A stretch of 64,000 nt of DNA from Halomonas sp. 25-S5 (GCF_029889845.1 NZ_JARANV010000009.1:62001-126000), one strand, 5' to 3'. Numbered from the stretch's first letter, positions 18,030 through 28,575 are shown. The notes: generated by a model from the sequence alone, not told the origin. Translations and numbers: made by a program.

Positions 18030-18583
18030 AAGCGATAGCGCACCTGGTTCTCGAGGTAGTAGTCCTGGTGGTAGTCTTCGGCAGGGTAAAAGGCCTCGAA
18101 GTCGGTGATCTCGGTGGTGATGGGCTGGTCGAAGCGCTCGGCGGCGGCGTCCCGGCTGGCCTCGGCCAGCGCGTGCTGCTCCGCGTCCATGGGGAAGATG
18201 GCGCTGCGGTAGGGGGCGCCCTTGTCGCAGAACTGGCGGTCCTCGGCGAAGGGGTCGATGTTGCGCCAGAATACGTGCAGCAGGGTCTCGTAGTCCACCT
18301 GCTCGGGGTCGTAGTCGACCTTGACCACTTCGGCATGACCGGTGCCGCCGGCCGCTACCTGGTCATAGGTCGGGTCCTCGGTGTGGCCACCGCTGTAGCC
18401 GGAGGTGGTCGCCAGTACCCCTTCGACCTTGTCGTAGGCTTCCTCCATGCACCAGAAGCAGCCGCCAGCGAAGACGGCACTGGCGCTCTCACCATCGGCC
18501 TGGGCGAGGCCGATGGTGCCAATCGCGGCCGGCAAGGCAAGCAGGCTCATCCGGCAAAAGGCAGGAAAGGGCAAGGCTCTCAT
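17951..18583 (-). CDS. msrA: Peptide-methionine (S)-S-oxide reductase, exported form
   Basis: MsrA reduces S-methionine sulfoxide in proteins. The 210-aa product begins with a signal-peptide-like segment (MSLLALPAAIGTIGLAQA) before the catalytic AGGCFWCMEEAYDKVEGV. That suggests action in the periplasm. Other family elements are SGYSGGHTEDPTYDQV, HAEVVKVDYDP and FWRNIDPFAEDRQFCDKGAPYRSAIF. A C-terminal cysteine in YKSGCGRVDRLEE could be the resolving residue. GGAG sits about 7 bases before the ATG. Its 3' end overlaps the MFS gene on the other strand. MsrB is encoded 44 kb away and lacks a signal peptide. Confidence 0.93.
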   Translation of the reverse strand: MRALPFPAFCRMSLLALPAAIGTIGLAQADGESASAVFAGGCFWCMEEAYDKVEGVLATTSGYSGGHTEDPTYDQVAAGGTGHAEVVKVDYDPEQVDYETLLHVFWRNIDPFAEDRQFCDKGAPYRSAIFPMDAEQHALAEASRDAAAERFDQPITTEITDFEAFYPAEDYHQDYYLENQVRYRFYKSGCGRVDRLEEVWGDEAGANSAP

Positions 18584-18771
18584 CGTAGGGCTCCATGGAT
18601 CAGGGTTGATAGGTTGGAGAGACGTGATGCCATTGAGTTCCCTATCCTCCCAGTTCCTTACAGGACACTGTGGTCGCTTCCGCGTAAGTTACCGTCAGCC
18701 ACAACGACAGAGGGGCGTCTTCGACGGCCGCGGATGCGGTGACCCTTATCATTTACCTACGGGAGTCCCCC

Positions 18772-20967
18772 TTGACACGACGACGCCTGATACTCGCGGC
18801 CGTGATCGCCCTGCTGGTCGCGGCCTACTTCCTCAGTGGGGCCGATCAAGCCCTGACCCTCGATAACCTCCAGGCCGAGCAGGCGCGCTTCCAGGCCTGG
18901 CTGGCCGCCGAACCGCTGACCGTCGCCGGCGGCTTCTTCCTGATCTACGTGGCCATCACCGCCGTCTCGCTGCCCGGGGCCACCCTGCTGACCCTGCTCG
19001 GCGGGGCGCTGTTCGGCTTCGGCTGGGGGCTGCTGCTGATCTCCTTCGCCAGTACCCTCGGGGCGACGCTCGCCGCGCTGATCGCCCGCACCCTGGCGCG
19101 CGGGCCCCTGGAGCGACGCTTCGCCACCCAGCTCGAGCGCATCAACGCCGGCATCGAGCGCGAGGGGGCCTTCTATCTCTTCACCCTGCGGCTGATCCCG
19201 CTGTTTCCCTTCTTCGTCATCAACCTGGTGATGGGCCTGACCCGCATGCGGCTGACGACCTTCTACTGGGTCAGCCAGCTGGGCATGCTGCCCGGCACCG
19301 CGGTGTACGTGAACGCGGGACGCGAACTCGGCAACCTGGAGTCGCTGGCCGGCATCCTCTCGCCGGGCCTGATCGGCTCCTTCGTGCTGATCGGCCTCTT
19401 CCCCTGGCTGGCCCGTGGCCTGGTGGCCATCGGCAAGCGCCGCCAGCTGGCCCGTCGCTTCGCGCGGCCGGCCCGCTTCGACCAGGACATCGTGGTGATC
19501 GGCGGCGGCTCGGCGGGGCTGGTGGCGAGCTACATTGCCTCGGCGGTGAAGGCGCGGGTGGCCCTGGTCGAGCGTGATCGCCTGGGCGGTGACTGCCTCA
19601 ACACCGGCTGCGTGCCCTCCAAGGCGCTGATCCGCGCCGCCCGCCTCGCCAATGAGATCCGCGAGGCGCCACGTTACGGCGTCACTGCCGGCGAACCCGA
19701 GGTGGATTTCACCGCCGTGATGGGCCATGTCCAGCGCGCCATCCGCGAGGTGGCGCCCCACGACAGTCGCGAGCGCTACGAGGGGCTGGGCGTCGAGGTG
19801 ATCGAAGGCAATGCCGTTCTCGACGATCCCTGGCGAGTGCGGATCCGGGAGGGCGAGACGGAGCGGGTGATCACTACCCGCCATGTGATCATCGCCAGCG
19901 GGGCGCGGCCGCGCGTGCCGCCGCTGCCGGGCCTGGAGGCCATCGAGGTGCTCACCTCCGACAATCTCTGGCGACTCGAGACGCTCCCCGAACGCCTGGT
20001 GGTGCTGGGCGGTGGGCCCATCGGCTGCGAGCTGGGCCAGAGCTTCGCCCGGCTGGGCAGCCGGGTGGCGCTGGTGGAGATGGGCGGCCAGCTGCTGCCT
20101 CGGGAAGACCGGGAGGTGGCCAGCGAGGTCGAGGCCCGGCTGGGTGAGGAAGGCCTGGCGGTGCATCTCGCCACCCGGGCGCTGCGGGTGGTGGTTGATG
20201 AGGGCGGTGGCCATGCCCTGGAGGTCGAGCGGCATGACGCCCACGGGGAAGAACCGGTGCTCGAGCGGCTGCCCTTCACCCACCTGCTGGTGGCGGTGGG
20301 GCGCCAGGCCAATGTCGAGGGACTGGGCCTGGAGGCCCTCGGCGTCGAGACCCGGTCCGATGGCACCCTGGCCGTGGACGAGTCGCTGCAGAGCGTACTG
20401 CCCAATGTCTGGGCCTGCGGCGACGTGGCGGGCCCCTACCAGCTGACCCATGCCAGCGCCCACCAGGCCTGGCATGCCACGGTGAATGCGCTGTTCGGCG
20501 AGCTCAAGCGCTTTCGGGTGAGCTATCGGGCCCTGCCGGCGGTCACCTTCACCGACCCTGAGGTGGCGCGGGTCGGGCTCAACGAGCGTGAGGCCCTCGC
20601 AGCGGGCGTCGAGGTCGAGGTCACCCGCTACGCCCTGAGCGAGCTGGATCGCGCCATCGCCGAGGGCAGTACCCGCGGCTTCGTGAAGGTGCTGACCGTG
20701 CCCGGTCGCGACCGGATCCTCGGGGCCACCATCGTCGGCCAGGGGGCGGGGGAGATGCTCGCCGAGTTCACCCTGGCGATGACCCGCGGCATCGGGCTCA
20801 ACAAGCTGCTGGGCACCATCCATCCCTATCCGACCCACAGCGAGGCGGTCAAGGCCACGGCCGGGGTGTGGAAGAATGCCCACAAGCCGGAACGCCTGCT
20901 GGGCTGGCTGGCGCGCTACTTCGCCTGGCGGCGGGGTGGCGACGGGGCCGACGAGACAGGGCGTTAG
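18772..20967 (+). CDS. TVP38/TMEM64 membrane domain fused to a mercuric-reductase-like flavin oxidoreductase
   Basis: A 731-aa fusion. Residues about 1-215 form a VTT/TVP38 membrane domain (SLPGATLLTLLGGALFGFGWG and FTLRLIPLFPFFVINLVMGL). From about residue 235 follows a complete class I pyridine nucleotide-disulfide oxidoreductase. It has FAD motif IVVIGGGSAGLVASY, redox pair GGDCLNTGCVPSKAL, NAD(P) motif LVVLGGGPIGCELGQ, ACGDVAGPYQLTHA and the dimer-interface HPYPTHSEAV. The start chosen is TTG with GGGAG upstream; a GTG 11 codons earlier is possible. Only 1 bp separates it from the CDP-alcohol phosphatidyltransferase gene. The electron partner and substrate are unknown; mercury reduction is not implied, as no HMA domain or C-terminal vicinal cysteines are present. 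Confidence 0.88.
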   Translation: MTRRRLILAAVIALLVAAYFLSGADQALTLDNLQAEQARFQAWLAAEPLTVAGGFFLIYVAITAVSLPGATLLTLLGGALFGFGWGLLLISFASTLGATLAALIARTLARGPLERRFATQLERINAGIEREGAFYLFTLRLIPLFPFFVINLVMGLTRMRLTTFYWVSQLGMLPGTAVYVNAGRELGNLESLAGILSPGLIGSFVLIGLFPWLARGLVAIGKRRQLARRFARPARFDQDIVVIGGGSAGLVASYIASAVKARVALVERDRLGGDCLNTGCVPSKALIRAARLANEIREAPRYGVTAGEPEVDFTAVMGHVQRAIREVAPHDSRERYEGLGVEVIEGNAVLDDPWRVRIREGETERVITTRHVIIASGARPRVPPLPGLEAIEVLTSDNLWRLETLPERLVVLGGGPIGCELGQSFARLGSRVALVEMGGQLLPREDREVASEVEARLGEEGLAVHLATRALRVVVDEGGGHALEVERHDAHGEEPVLERLPFTHLLVAVGRQANVEGLGLEALGVETRSDGTLAVDESLQSVLPNVWACGDVAGPYQLTHASAHQAWHATVNALFGELKRFRVSYRALPAVTFTDPEVARVGLNEREALAAGVEVEVTRYALSELDRAIAEGSTRGFVKVLTVPGRDRILGATIVGQGAGEMLAEFTLAMTRGIGLNKLLGTIHPYPTHSEAVKATAGVWKNAHKPERLLGWLARYFAWRRGGDGADETGR

Positions 20968-20968
20968 C

Positions 20969-21613
20969 ATGCTCGATCGCTGGACCATGCCGCTGACCCA
21001 GGGCCCGCTGTCGGCGCTGGCCCGCGGCCTCGCCAGGCTCAGGGTCCGCCCCGATCAGGTGACGGTCACGGCCTTCCTGGTGGGGATGCTGTCTCTGCCG
21101 CTGCTGGCCCTCGGCTGGTACCTGCCGGCGCTGGTGGCGATCCTGCTCAACCGTCTGGGCGACGGGCTGGATGGTGCTCTGGCCAGGCTGACGGGGGAGG
21201 CGAGCGATGCCGGGGGCTTCCTCGACATCGGCCTGGACTTCGTCTTCTACGCGGCGGTCGTGCTGGGCTTCGCCCTTGCCGACCCGGCAGCCAATGCCCT
21301 GGCGGCGGCCTTCCTGCTGTTCGCTTTCATCGGCACCGGGACCTCCTTCCTGGCCTTCGCCATCATGGCCACGCGCCATGGCTTGGAACGGCCACGCTTC
21401 CAGCAGAAGGCCTTCTATTACCTGCACGGCCTGACCGAGGGCACGGAGACCGTGCTGGCCTTCGTGCTCTTCTGCCTGTTTCCCGGGCACTTCCCGCTGC
21501 TGGCGATGGTCTTCGGCGGGGCCTGCCTGGTGACCACCGCGATGCGGCTCTGGGGCGGTCATCGCACCCTGCGGGCCTTCGAGCACGAGGGCCCGAAACG
21601 ACCGCGCGCCTGA
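20969..21613 (+). CDS. CDP-alcohol phosphatidyltransferase family protein
   Basis: An inner-membrane enzyme of 214 aa that should transfer a phosphatidyl group from a CDP-alcohol to an acceptor alcohol. The family motif DG(x2)AR(x8)G(x3)D(x3)D is complete, running from DGALAR to the final D of FLDIGLD, about residues 68-91. Five or six membrane segments are visible. The ATG follows the fusion oxidoreductase stop directly, so the two are co-transcribed and likely act in one membrane process. The acceptor cannot be predicted. A strong hairpin terminator follows. Confidence 0.9.
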   Translation: MLDRWTMPLTQGPLSALARGLARLRVRPDQVTVTAFLVGMLSLPLLALGWYLPALVAILLNRLGDGLDGALARLTGEASDAGGFLDIGLDFVFYAAVVLGFALADPAANALAAAFLLFAFIGTGTSFLAFAIMATRHGLERPRFQQKAFYYLHGLTEGTETVLAFVLFCLFPGHFPLLAMVFGGACLVTTAMRLWGGHRTLRAFEHEGPKRPRA

Positions 21614-21616
21614 ACG

Positions 21617-21647
21617 ACGAAGGGGCAGCCCTTGGCTGCCCCTTCGT
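21617..21647. terminator. Bidirectional terminator between the phosphatidyltransferase gene and slyD
   Basis: A 14-bp perfect stem, ACGAAGGGGCAGCC with loop CTT and exact complement, sits between convergent genes. There is little T-tract on either side. Confidence 0.75.
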
Positions 21648-21693
21648 GATCCCGGTTTCGCCTGTCGGCGGCCGGTGCGGTCGGCACGAGATA

Positions 21694-22176
21694 TCAGTGC
21701 TCGTGGTCGCCCTCGCCGTGCACGTGGCCGTGCTCGACTTCTTCCTCGCTGGCCTCGCGGACCTCGGCGATTTCCACGTCGAAGTTCAGCGGCTGGCCGG
21801 CGAGCGGATGGTTGCCATCGACGGTGACGGTGTCGCCCTCGATCTTGGTCACGGTGACCATCAGCGGACCGCCTTGGGTCTGGGCTTGGAACTGCATGCC
21901 CGGCTCGACGTCTTCGACGCCTTGGAAGGCGTCACGCGGCACTTCCTGCACGAGCTGAGGCTGGACGTCGCCGTAGCCCTCTTCCGGGGCAACCTTGGCC
22001 TCGAGCTTGTCGCCGGTGGCGCGACCTTCCAGCTGCTTCTCGAGGCCCGGAATGATGTTACCTGCGCCGTGGAGGTAGGTCAGTGGCTCGCGGCCTTCCG
22101 AGCTGTCCAGCACTTCACCTGCATCGTTGGTCAGGGTGTAGTGGAACGCGACAACGGAATTCTGCGCAATCTGCAT
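21694..22176 (-). CDS. slyD: FKBP-type peptidyl-prolyl isomerase, SlyD-like
   Basis: A 160-aa cytosolic PPIase/chaperone. The FKBP core is split by an insert-in-flap domain as in SlyD: VVAFHYTLTNDAGEVLDSS, then LHGAGNIIPGLEKQLEG, then the IF segment starting APEEGYGDVQPQLVQEVPRDAF, then VDGNHPLAGQPLNFDVEI. The C-terminus is histidine- and acid-rich (EHGHVHGEGDHEH), a short version of the metal-binding tail of E. coli SlyD, suggesting nickel or zinc handling. The start at MQIAQNSVV follows AAAGG; the frame is open 12 codons further. It is monocistronic by position. Confidence 0.92.
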   Translation of the reverse strand: MQIAQNSVVAFHYTLTNDAGEVLDSSEGREPLTYLHGAGNIIPGLEKQLEGRATGDKLEAKVAPEEGYGDVQPQLVQEVPRDAFQGVEDVEPGMQFQAQTQGGPLMVTVTKIEGDTVTVDGNHPLAGQPLNFDVEIAEVREASEEEVEHGHVHGEGDHEH

Positions 22177-22380
22177 TGATGAACCTTTCGGTGAGTGCAT
22201 GTAGCGCGACATGGTAACGCGGCAGTCAAGCGACTGTCAGGGGCATGGAGGAAATTCAGGATGTGAGGGCCGATCCTGAGTCGCATTCACGCCTTTCCGG
22301 TCCCGGGGCGGGGACTTTCGGACGGTTGCGTGGCCTACCGGGCAGGGATACCCTTGCCGGAGTCCGATTTCCCGATTCCC

Positions 22381-22420
22381 TTCGATCGACCCTTCCCTAG
22401 TCTTCGATCGACCCTTCCCT
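22381..22420 (+). repeat. Two-copy 18-bp direct repeat upstream of a small membrane protein gene
   Basis: TTCGATCGACCCTTCCCT occurs at 22381-22398 and again at 22403-22420, a 22-bp period, ending just before the ribosome binding site of the next gene. The 254-bp gap between slyD and this gene otherwise holds no visible gene. Confidence 0.85.
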
Positions 22421-22430
22421 GGAGAGTGCC

Positions 22431-22712
22431 ATGACCTTGACCCTGATCTGGCTGATCGCCTTCGCCGTGCTCCTGTATCTCTTCCTCAAGCGCTGGGAGG
22501 CCTCCGTCAGCGGTATTCTCGACACGCTGCTGCCGGCCGTGCTGCGCAGCGAAGATGATCGCTGGATATGGAGCCCGGCCCTGGCGGTGCTCGGCGCCAC
22601 CTTCATCGTGCGCCCCGTGGACATGCTGTTCACCGTGATCGTGATTGGCCTGGTGGCACTGATCGCCACCAAGCTGGCCGGCTGGGCCATGAACAAGGTC
22701 GACCTGCACTGA
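22431..22712 (+). CDS. Small membrane protein, unknown function
   Basis: A 93-aa product with hydrophobic segments at about residues 3-20, 50-62 and 64-85 (MLFTVIVIGLVALIATKLAGWAM). A short soluble loop between them contains RSEDDRWIWSP. GGAGAG lies 5 bases before the ATG. I do not recognise a family. It is flanked by strong transcription stops, so it is probably a single-gene unit. Confidence 0.65.
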   Translation: MTLTLIWLIAFAVLLYLFLKRWEASVSGILDTLLPAVLRSEDDRWIWSPALAVLGATFIVRPVDMLFTVIVIGLVALIATKLAGWAMNKVDLH

Positions 22713-22749
22713 GGATGTCCCGGTCACGCCGGCTGTCGCCACCGGAACG

Positions 22750-22787
22750 AAGAAGGCCCGCGGATCGCTCCGCGGGCCTTCTTTATT
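22750..22787. terminator. Rho-independent terminator between the small membrane gene and the SlyB-like gene
   Basis: A 15-bp perfect stem, AAGAAGGCCCGCGGA with loop TCGC and its complement, is followed by TTATT on the + strand. The genes converge on it, so it can serve both. Confidence 0.88.
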
Positions 22788-22816
22788 GACGGCCGCCCAT
22801 GCGGCCAGGGCTGCCC

Positions 22817-23284
22817 TCAGTAGGGGGCCACGCTGACGCTGCTGCCGCTGCCGATCAGGCGCACGCGCTGGCCGACCTGGAAGTTCTGGTCCGCCTTCTG
22901 GACAACGACCACGTTCTGGCCGTTATCCTGGCGAATCTCCATTTCCCAGGCGGTGATGCGGTTGGTCGCCTCCTCGACCTTGGTGCCCGCGACGGCGCCG
23001 CCGATGACGCCGGCCACGGTGGCCAGCTGGCGCCCTGTGCCGCCGCCCACCTGGTTGCCGAGGATGCCGCCGATCACGGCACCGCCGCCGGAGCCGAGCA
23101 GGCCCCCGGCCCGACTGTCGGCCTGGATCTGCACCTGGCGCAGGGCGGTGATGGTGCCGAAGGTCACGGTCTGGGCCGACTTGGCCTGGTTGCCGCTGTA
23201 GACGTTGCCCGAATAGGGCGCGGTGTTGGCGCAGCCGGCCAGGGTCAGGACGCCGATGGCCAGAACGGGAAGAAGGCGTTTCAT
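22817..23284 (-). CDS. slyB: Glycine-zipper outer-membrane lipoprotein (SlyB/PcpY-like)
   Basis: A 155-aa lipoprotein with signal peptide and lipobox TLAGC (about residues 14-18). A glycine-zipper segment follows (GGLLGSGGGAVIGGILGNQVGGG, then VAGVIGGAVAGTKVEE), then a beta-rich tail with EMEIRQDNGQNVVVVQKAD and VGQRVRLIGSG. This is the SlyB family layout: outer-membrane stress lipoproteins, often PhoPQ-regulated in enterics. AAGGAG precedes the chosen ATG by 8 bases; upstream in-frame sequence lacks a signal peptide. No PhoP box could be identified. Confidence 0.9.
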   Translation of the reverse strand: MKRLLPVLAIGVLTLAGCANTAPYSGNVYSGNQAKSAQTVTFGTITALRQVQIQADSRAGGLLGSGGGAVIGGILGNQVGGGTGRQLATVAGVIGGAVAGTKVEEATNRITAWEMEIRQDNGQNVVVVQKADQNFQVGQRVRLIGSGSSVSVAPY

Positions 23285-23446
23285 GCAGGATCTCCTTGAT
23301 GTCCGTGACGAACACTCGGTCCCGGGATGGTGACCAAAGGTTAATGGACGGTGTTCTTTAACGAGTCTACCCACTGCGAACCGGCTTGGCCAGCGCGCCG
23401 GACTTTCTGGCCACGAGTGTAGCGTCGCCATGCGGCCAATAATATG

Positions 23447-23472
23447 AAAAAAGGGAGGTCTATCGGCCTCCC
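23447..23472 (-). terminator. Terminator of aceA
   Basis: GGGAGGCC on the minus strand pairs with GACCTCCC (8 bp, one G-U) around a 4-base loop and is followed by TTTTTT. It lies 30 bp beyond the aceA stop. Confidence 0.85.
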
Positions 23473-23502
23473 CAAGGTTTCCAGTGGTTACCGCCAGCGG
23501 CT

Positions 23503-25101
23503 TCAGCCGAACTGGTTCATGGTGTTGTCCTTGCCGCCGGCCTTGAGCGCCGCATCGCCGTGGAAGAACTCCTTGTGGTCGTCACCGATGTTGGAGCCGG
23601 CCATGTCTTGGTGCTTGACGGTGGCGATGCCCTCGCGGATCTCCTTGCGCTGCACCCCGGCCACATAGGCCAGCATGCCCTCGTCGCCGAAGTAGCCCTT
23701 GGCCAAGTTGTCGGTGGAGAGGGCCGCGGTGTGGTAGGTCGGCAGGGTGATCAGGTGGTGGAAGATGCCGGCCTCGCGGGCAGCGTCGCGCTGGAAGTTG
23801 CGGGTCCACTCGTCGGCCAGCTGCCCGAGCTCGGTGTCGTCGTACGTGGCGTTCATGAGGTCGGCGCGCTCGTAGGCTGAGACGTCCTTGCCTTCCGTCT
23901 CCCAGGCGTCGAACACCTGCTGGCGGAAGTTCAGGGTCCAGTTGAAGGACGGGCTGTTGTTGTAGACCAGCTTGGCATCCGGGCAGACCTCGCGGATGCG
24001 GTTGACCATCCCGGCGATCTGGCCGACATGGGGCTTCTCGGTCTCGATCCACAGCAGGTCGGCACCGTTCTGCAGGCTGGTGATGCAGTCCAGCACCACG
24101 CGGTCCTCGCCGGTGCCCGGCTTGAACTCGTAGAGGCCGGAGGCCAGGCGCTTGGGCTTGACCAGCTTGCCGTCCTGCTTGATCACCACGTCGCCGTTGT
24201 TGATGTCGGAGGCCGAGGCGATCGCGTCGCCATCGAGGAAGCCGTTGTACAGGTCGCCGAGGTCGCCGGGCTCGTGGGTCACGGCGATCTTCTGGGTCAG
24301 GCCGGCGCCCAGGGAGTCGGTGCGGGCAACGATCACGCCGTCCTCCACGCCGAGTTCCAGGAAGGCATAGCGCACGGCGTTGATCTTGGCGATGAAGTCC
24401 TCGTGGGGCACCGTGACCTTGCCGGCCTGGTGGCCGCACTGCTTCTCGTCGGAGACCTGGTTCTCGATCTGGATGCAGCAGGCCCCGGCCTCAATCATCT
24501 TCTTGGCCAGCAGGTAGGTGGCCTCGGCGTTGCCGAAGCCGGCGTCGATGTCGGCGATGATCGGCACGACATGCGTCTCGAAGCCGTCGATCTTCGCCAT
24601 GGCCTCGTCGGCCTTCGCCTGGTCACCGGCCTTCTTGGCCTCGTCCAGGTCATGGAACAGGTGATTGAGTTCCCAGGCATCGGCCTGGCGCAGGAAGGTG
24701 TAGAGCTCCTCGATCAGGCCCGGCACGGTGGTCTTCTCGTGCATGGACTGGTCGGGCAGGGGGCCGAACTCGGAGCGCAGGGCGGCGACCATCCAGCCGG
24801 AGAGGTAGAGGTAGGAACGCTTGGTGGTGCCGAAGTGCTTCTTGATGGAGATCATCTTCTGCTGGCCGATGAAGCCATGCCAGCAGCCCAGCGACTGGGT
24901 GTACTGCGCGGTGTCGGCGTCATAGGCCGCCATGTCTTCGCGCATGATCCCGGCGGTGTGGCGGGCGATGTCCAGGCCGGTCTGGAAGCGGTTCTGCACC
25001 CGCATGCGGGCGGCATGCTCGGGGTTGATGTTGTCCCACTTGCCCTGCTGGGCTTCGCGCAGTTGAGCCAGAGCCTTGAGTTCGTCTTTGAATGTCGTCA
25101 T
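23503..25101 (-). CDS. aceA: Isocitrate lyase
   Basis: AceA splits isocitrate into succinate and glyoxylate, the first step of the glyoxylate bypass used on acetate and fatty acids. At 531-532 aa it belongs to the larger Pseudomonas-type subfamily. The catalytic cysteine lies in SDEKQCGHQAGKV (KQCGH in place of the E. coli KKCGH). IIADIDAGFGNAEATYLLAKKMIEAGACCIQIENQ holds the metal and substrate residues. AAGGA precedes the ATG by 7 bases. No malate synthase gene is adjacent. icd lies about 7 kb away, so the two enzymes competing for isocitrate are near each other but in separate units. Its 386-bp upstream gap carries palindromes that may bind regulators. Confidence 0.95.
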   Translation of the reverse strand: MTTFKDELKALAQLREAQQGKWDNINPEHAARMRVQNRFQTGLDIARHTAGIMREDMAAYDADTAQYTQSLGCWHGFIGQQKMISIKKHFGTTKRSYLYLSGWMVAALRSEFGPLPDQSMHEKTTVPGLIEELYTFLRQADAWELNHLFHDLDEAKKAGDQAKADEAMAKIDGFETHVVPIIADIDAGFGNAEATYLLAKKMIEAGACCIQIENQVSDEKQCGHQAGKVTVPHEDFIAKINAVRYAFLELGVEDGVIVARTDSLGAGLTQKIAVTHEPGDLGDLYNGFLDGDAIASASDINNGDVVIKQDGKLVKPKRLASGLYEFKPGTGEDRVVLDCITSLQNGADLLWIETEKPHVGQIAGMVNRIREVCPDAKLVYNNSPSFNWTLNFRQQVFDAWETEGKDVSAYERADLMNATYDDTELGQLADEWTRNFQRDAAREAGIFHHLITLPTYHTAALSTDNLAKGYFGDEGMLAYVAGVQRKEIREGIATVKHQDMAGSNIGDDHKEFFHGDAALKAGGKDNTMNQFG

Positions 25102-25324
25102 GGGCCATCCTTCGGGTCAGGAGTGGAAGCTCGTGATCGCGATGTCGGGAAAAACCGGTGTCGCGGCCGCTGGAATCGCCTGCTGCACCATTCGGCAATG
25201 CCTTATGCTGCATCTGCGAAGAACTGTCAGGGTCGAACAGATGCCGGGGCTTGTCTCTACGGCCTTGGTCGAACCTCGGGGAGGGTGTGCCAGCCGATCT
25301 GCCTGACCCCTTCGGGCCGCTGGT

Positions 25325-25336
25325 AAACAGCTGTTT
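25325..25336. promoter_or_regulatory. Perfect 12-bp palindrome upstream of aceA
   Basis: AAACAGCTGTTT, embedded in the near-palindrome GTAAACAGCTGTTTTAC, lies about 225 bp upstream of the aceA start. It is a candidate operator for a dimeric regulator; the regulator is unknown. Confidence 0.5.
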
Positions 25337-25412
25337 TACCCTCGCCATGGAAGCCACTATGGCCCCTGATGGCGGGCTTCAGCAATTGATCCTTGGGGGG
25401 AGAGGGCGTTGT

Positions 25413-25461
25413 AACTCGACTACAGGACGGTGCGGGGAGAGGCCTTTCCTGTAGTCGAGTT
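25413..25461. repeat. 14-bp perfect inverted repeat with 21-bp spacer
   Basis: AACTCGACTACAGG at 25413-25426 is mirrored exactly by CCTGTAGTCGAGTT at 25448-25461. It sits 27 bp beyond the GNAT stop codon. No T-tract follows on either strand, so an intrinsic terminator is not obvious; a stem-loop at the 3' end of the GNAT transcript or a protein site are alternatives. Confidence 0.8.
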
Positions 25462-25487
25462 TCCGCGCGGAAGCAGGGGGTCGCGAT

Positions 25488-25922
25488 TCAAGCGCCGAGG
25501 GGAAGGCGCATATTGCGGTGCGCAATACCGGCCTCGAGGAAGTCGTCACCGAAGGCCCTGAACCCCAGGTGTTCGTAGAACGTCAGGGCGTGGGTCTGGG
25601 CGGCGAGCTCCACCGTGTTATGGCCGTCGCGGCGGGCGGCCTCGATGGCGGCCCGCATCAGGGCCGCGCCGATCCCCAGGCCGCGGGCCTGGGCGAGCAC
25701 GGCCACCCGACCGATATGGGCATCGGGCAGCAGCCGGGCGGTGCCCAGGGGAATGCCGTCGTGCAGGGCCAGGAAGTGGCGACAGTCGGGGTCGCGGCCG
25801 TCCCACTCCTCCTCTTGAGGCACCTGCTGCTCCTCGATAAAGACCACCCGGCGGATCTCGCTGGCCTCGGCGCCTAACGCGTCCCAGCTGCCCTCTTTAA
25901 TGGCCAGCTCTGTCTCTTTCAC
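25488..25922 (-). CDS. GNAT family N-acetyltransferase
   Basis: A 144-aa acetyl-CoA-dependent acyltransferase. Motif A is IGRVAVLAQARGLGIGAALMRAAIEAARRDG, with the pyrophosphate-binding RGLGIG. Motif B is TFYEHLGFRAFGDDFLEAGIAH. The N-terminal part VFIEEQQVPQEEEWDGRDPDCRHFLAL matches the YjcF-like subgroup. No ATG is available near the domain start; GTG was chosen because AGGAGAG lies 6 bases upstream. The RoxA reading frame, if its stop is read through, ends in a TGA overlapping this GTG (GTGA). Substrate unknown. Confidence 0.88.
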   Translation of the reverse strand: MKETELAIKEGSWDALGAEASEIRRVVFIEEQQVPQEEEWDGRDPDCRHFLALHDGIPLGTARLLPDAHIGRVAVLAQARGLGIGAALMRAAIEAARRDGHNTVELAAQTHALTFYEHLGFRAFGDDFLEAGIAHRNMRLPLGA

Positions 25923-25950
25923 TTCGTCTCTCCTGGTGACACATTGTTTT

Positions 25951-25990
25951 CCTTGCTCCTTGCTCCTTGCTCCTTGCTCCTTGCTCCTTG

Positions 25991-25992
<2 letters not shown>
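25951..25992 (-). repeat. Heptamer tandem repeat AGCAAGG x6 starting in the roxA stop codon
   Basis: Six perfect copies of AGCAAGG on the minus strand (CCTTGCT on the plus strand). The first AG of the array is the AG of the roxA TAG stop codon. No reading frame through the array meets a stop. Confidence 0.97.

Positions 25993-28575
<2,583 letters not shown>

Larger units (their letters stand above)
25102..25487. other. Gene-free 386-bp region upstream of aceA
   Basis: No ORF with a plausible ribosome binding site was found on either strand. The region should hold the aceA promoter (minus strand). It contains a 12-bp perfect palindrome at 25325-25336 and a 14-bp inverted repeat at 25413-25461, each listed separately. 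Confidence 0.7.

Noticed and set aside
18772-20967. Mercuric reductase (merA)
   Set aside because: The oxidoreductase resembles MerA in its core, but there is no heavy-metal domain, no C-terminal cysteine pair and no other mer gene nearby.
18757-20988. A 743-codon open frame on the minus strand
   Set aside because: It is antisense to the TVP38-oxidoreductase fusion and has the Gln/His/Gly-rich composition typical of antisense frames in high-GC DNA.
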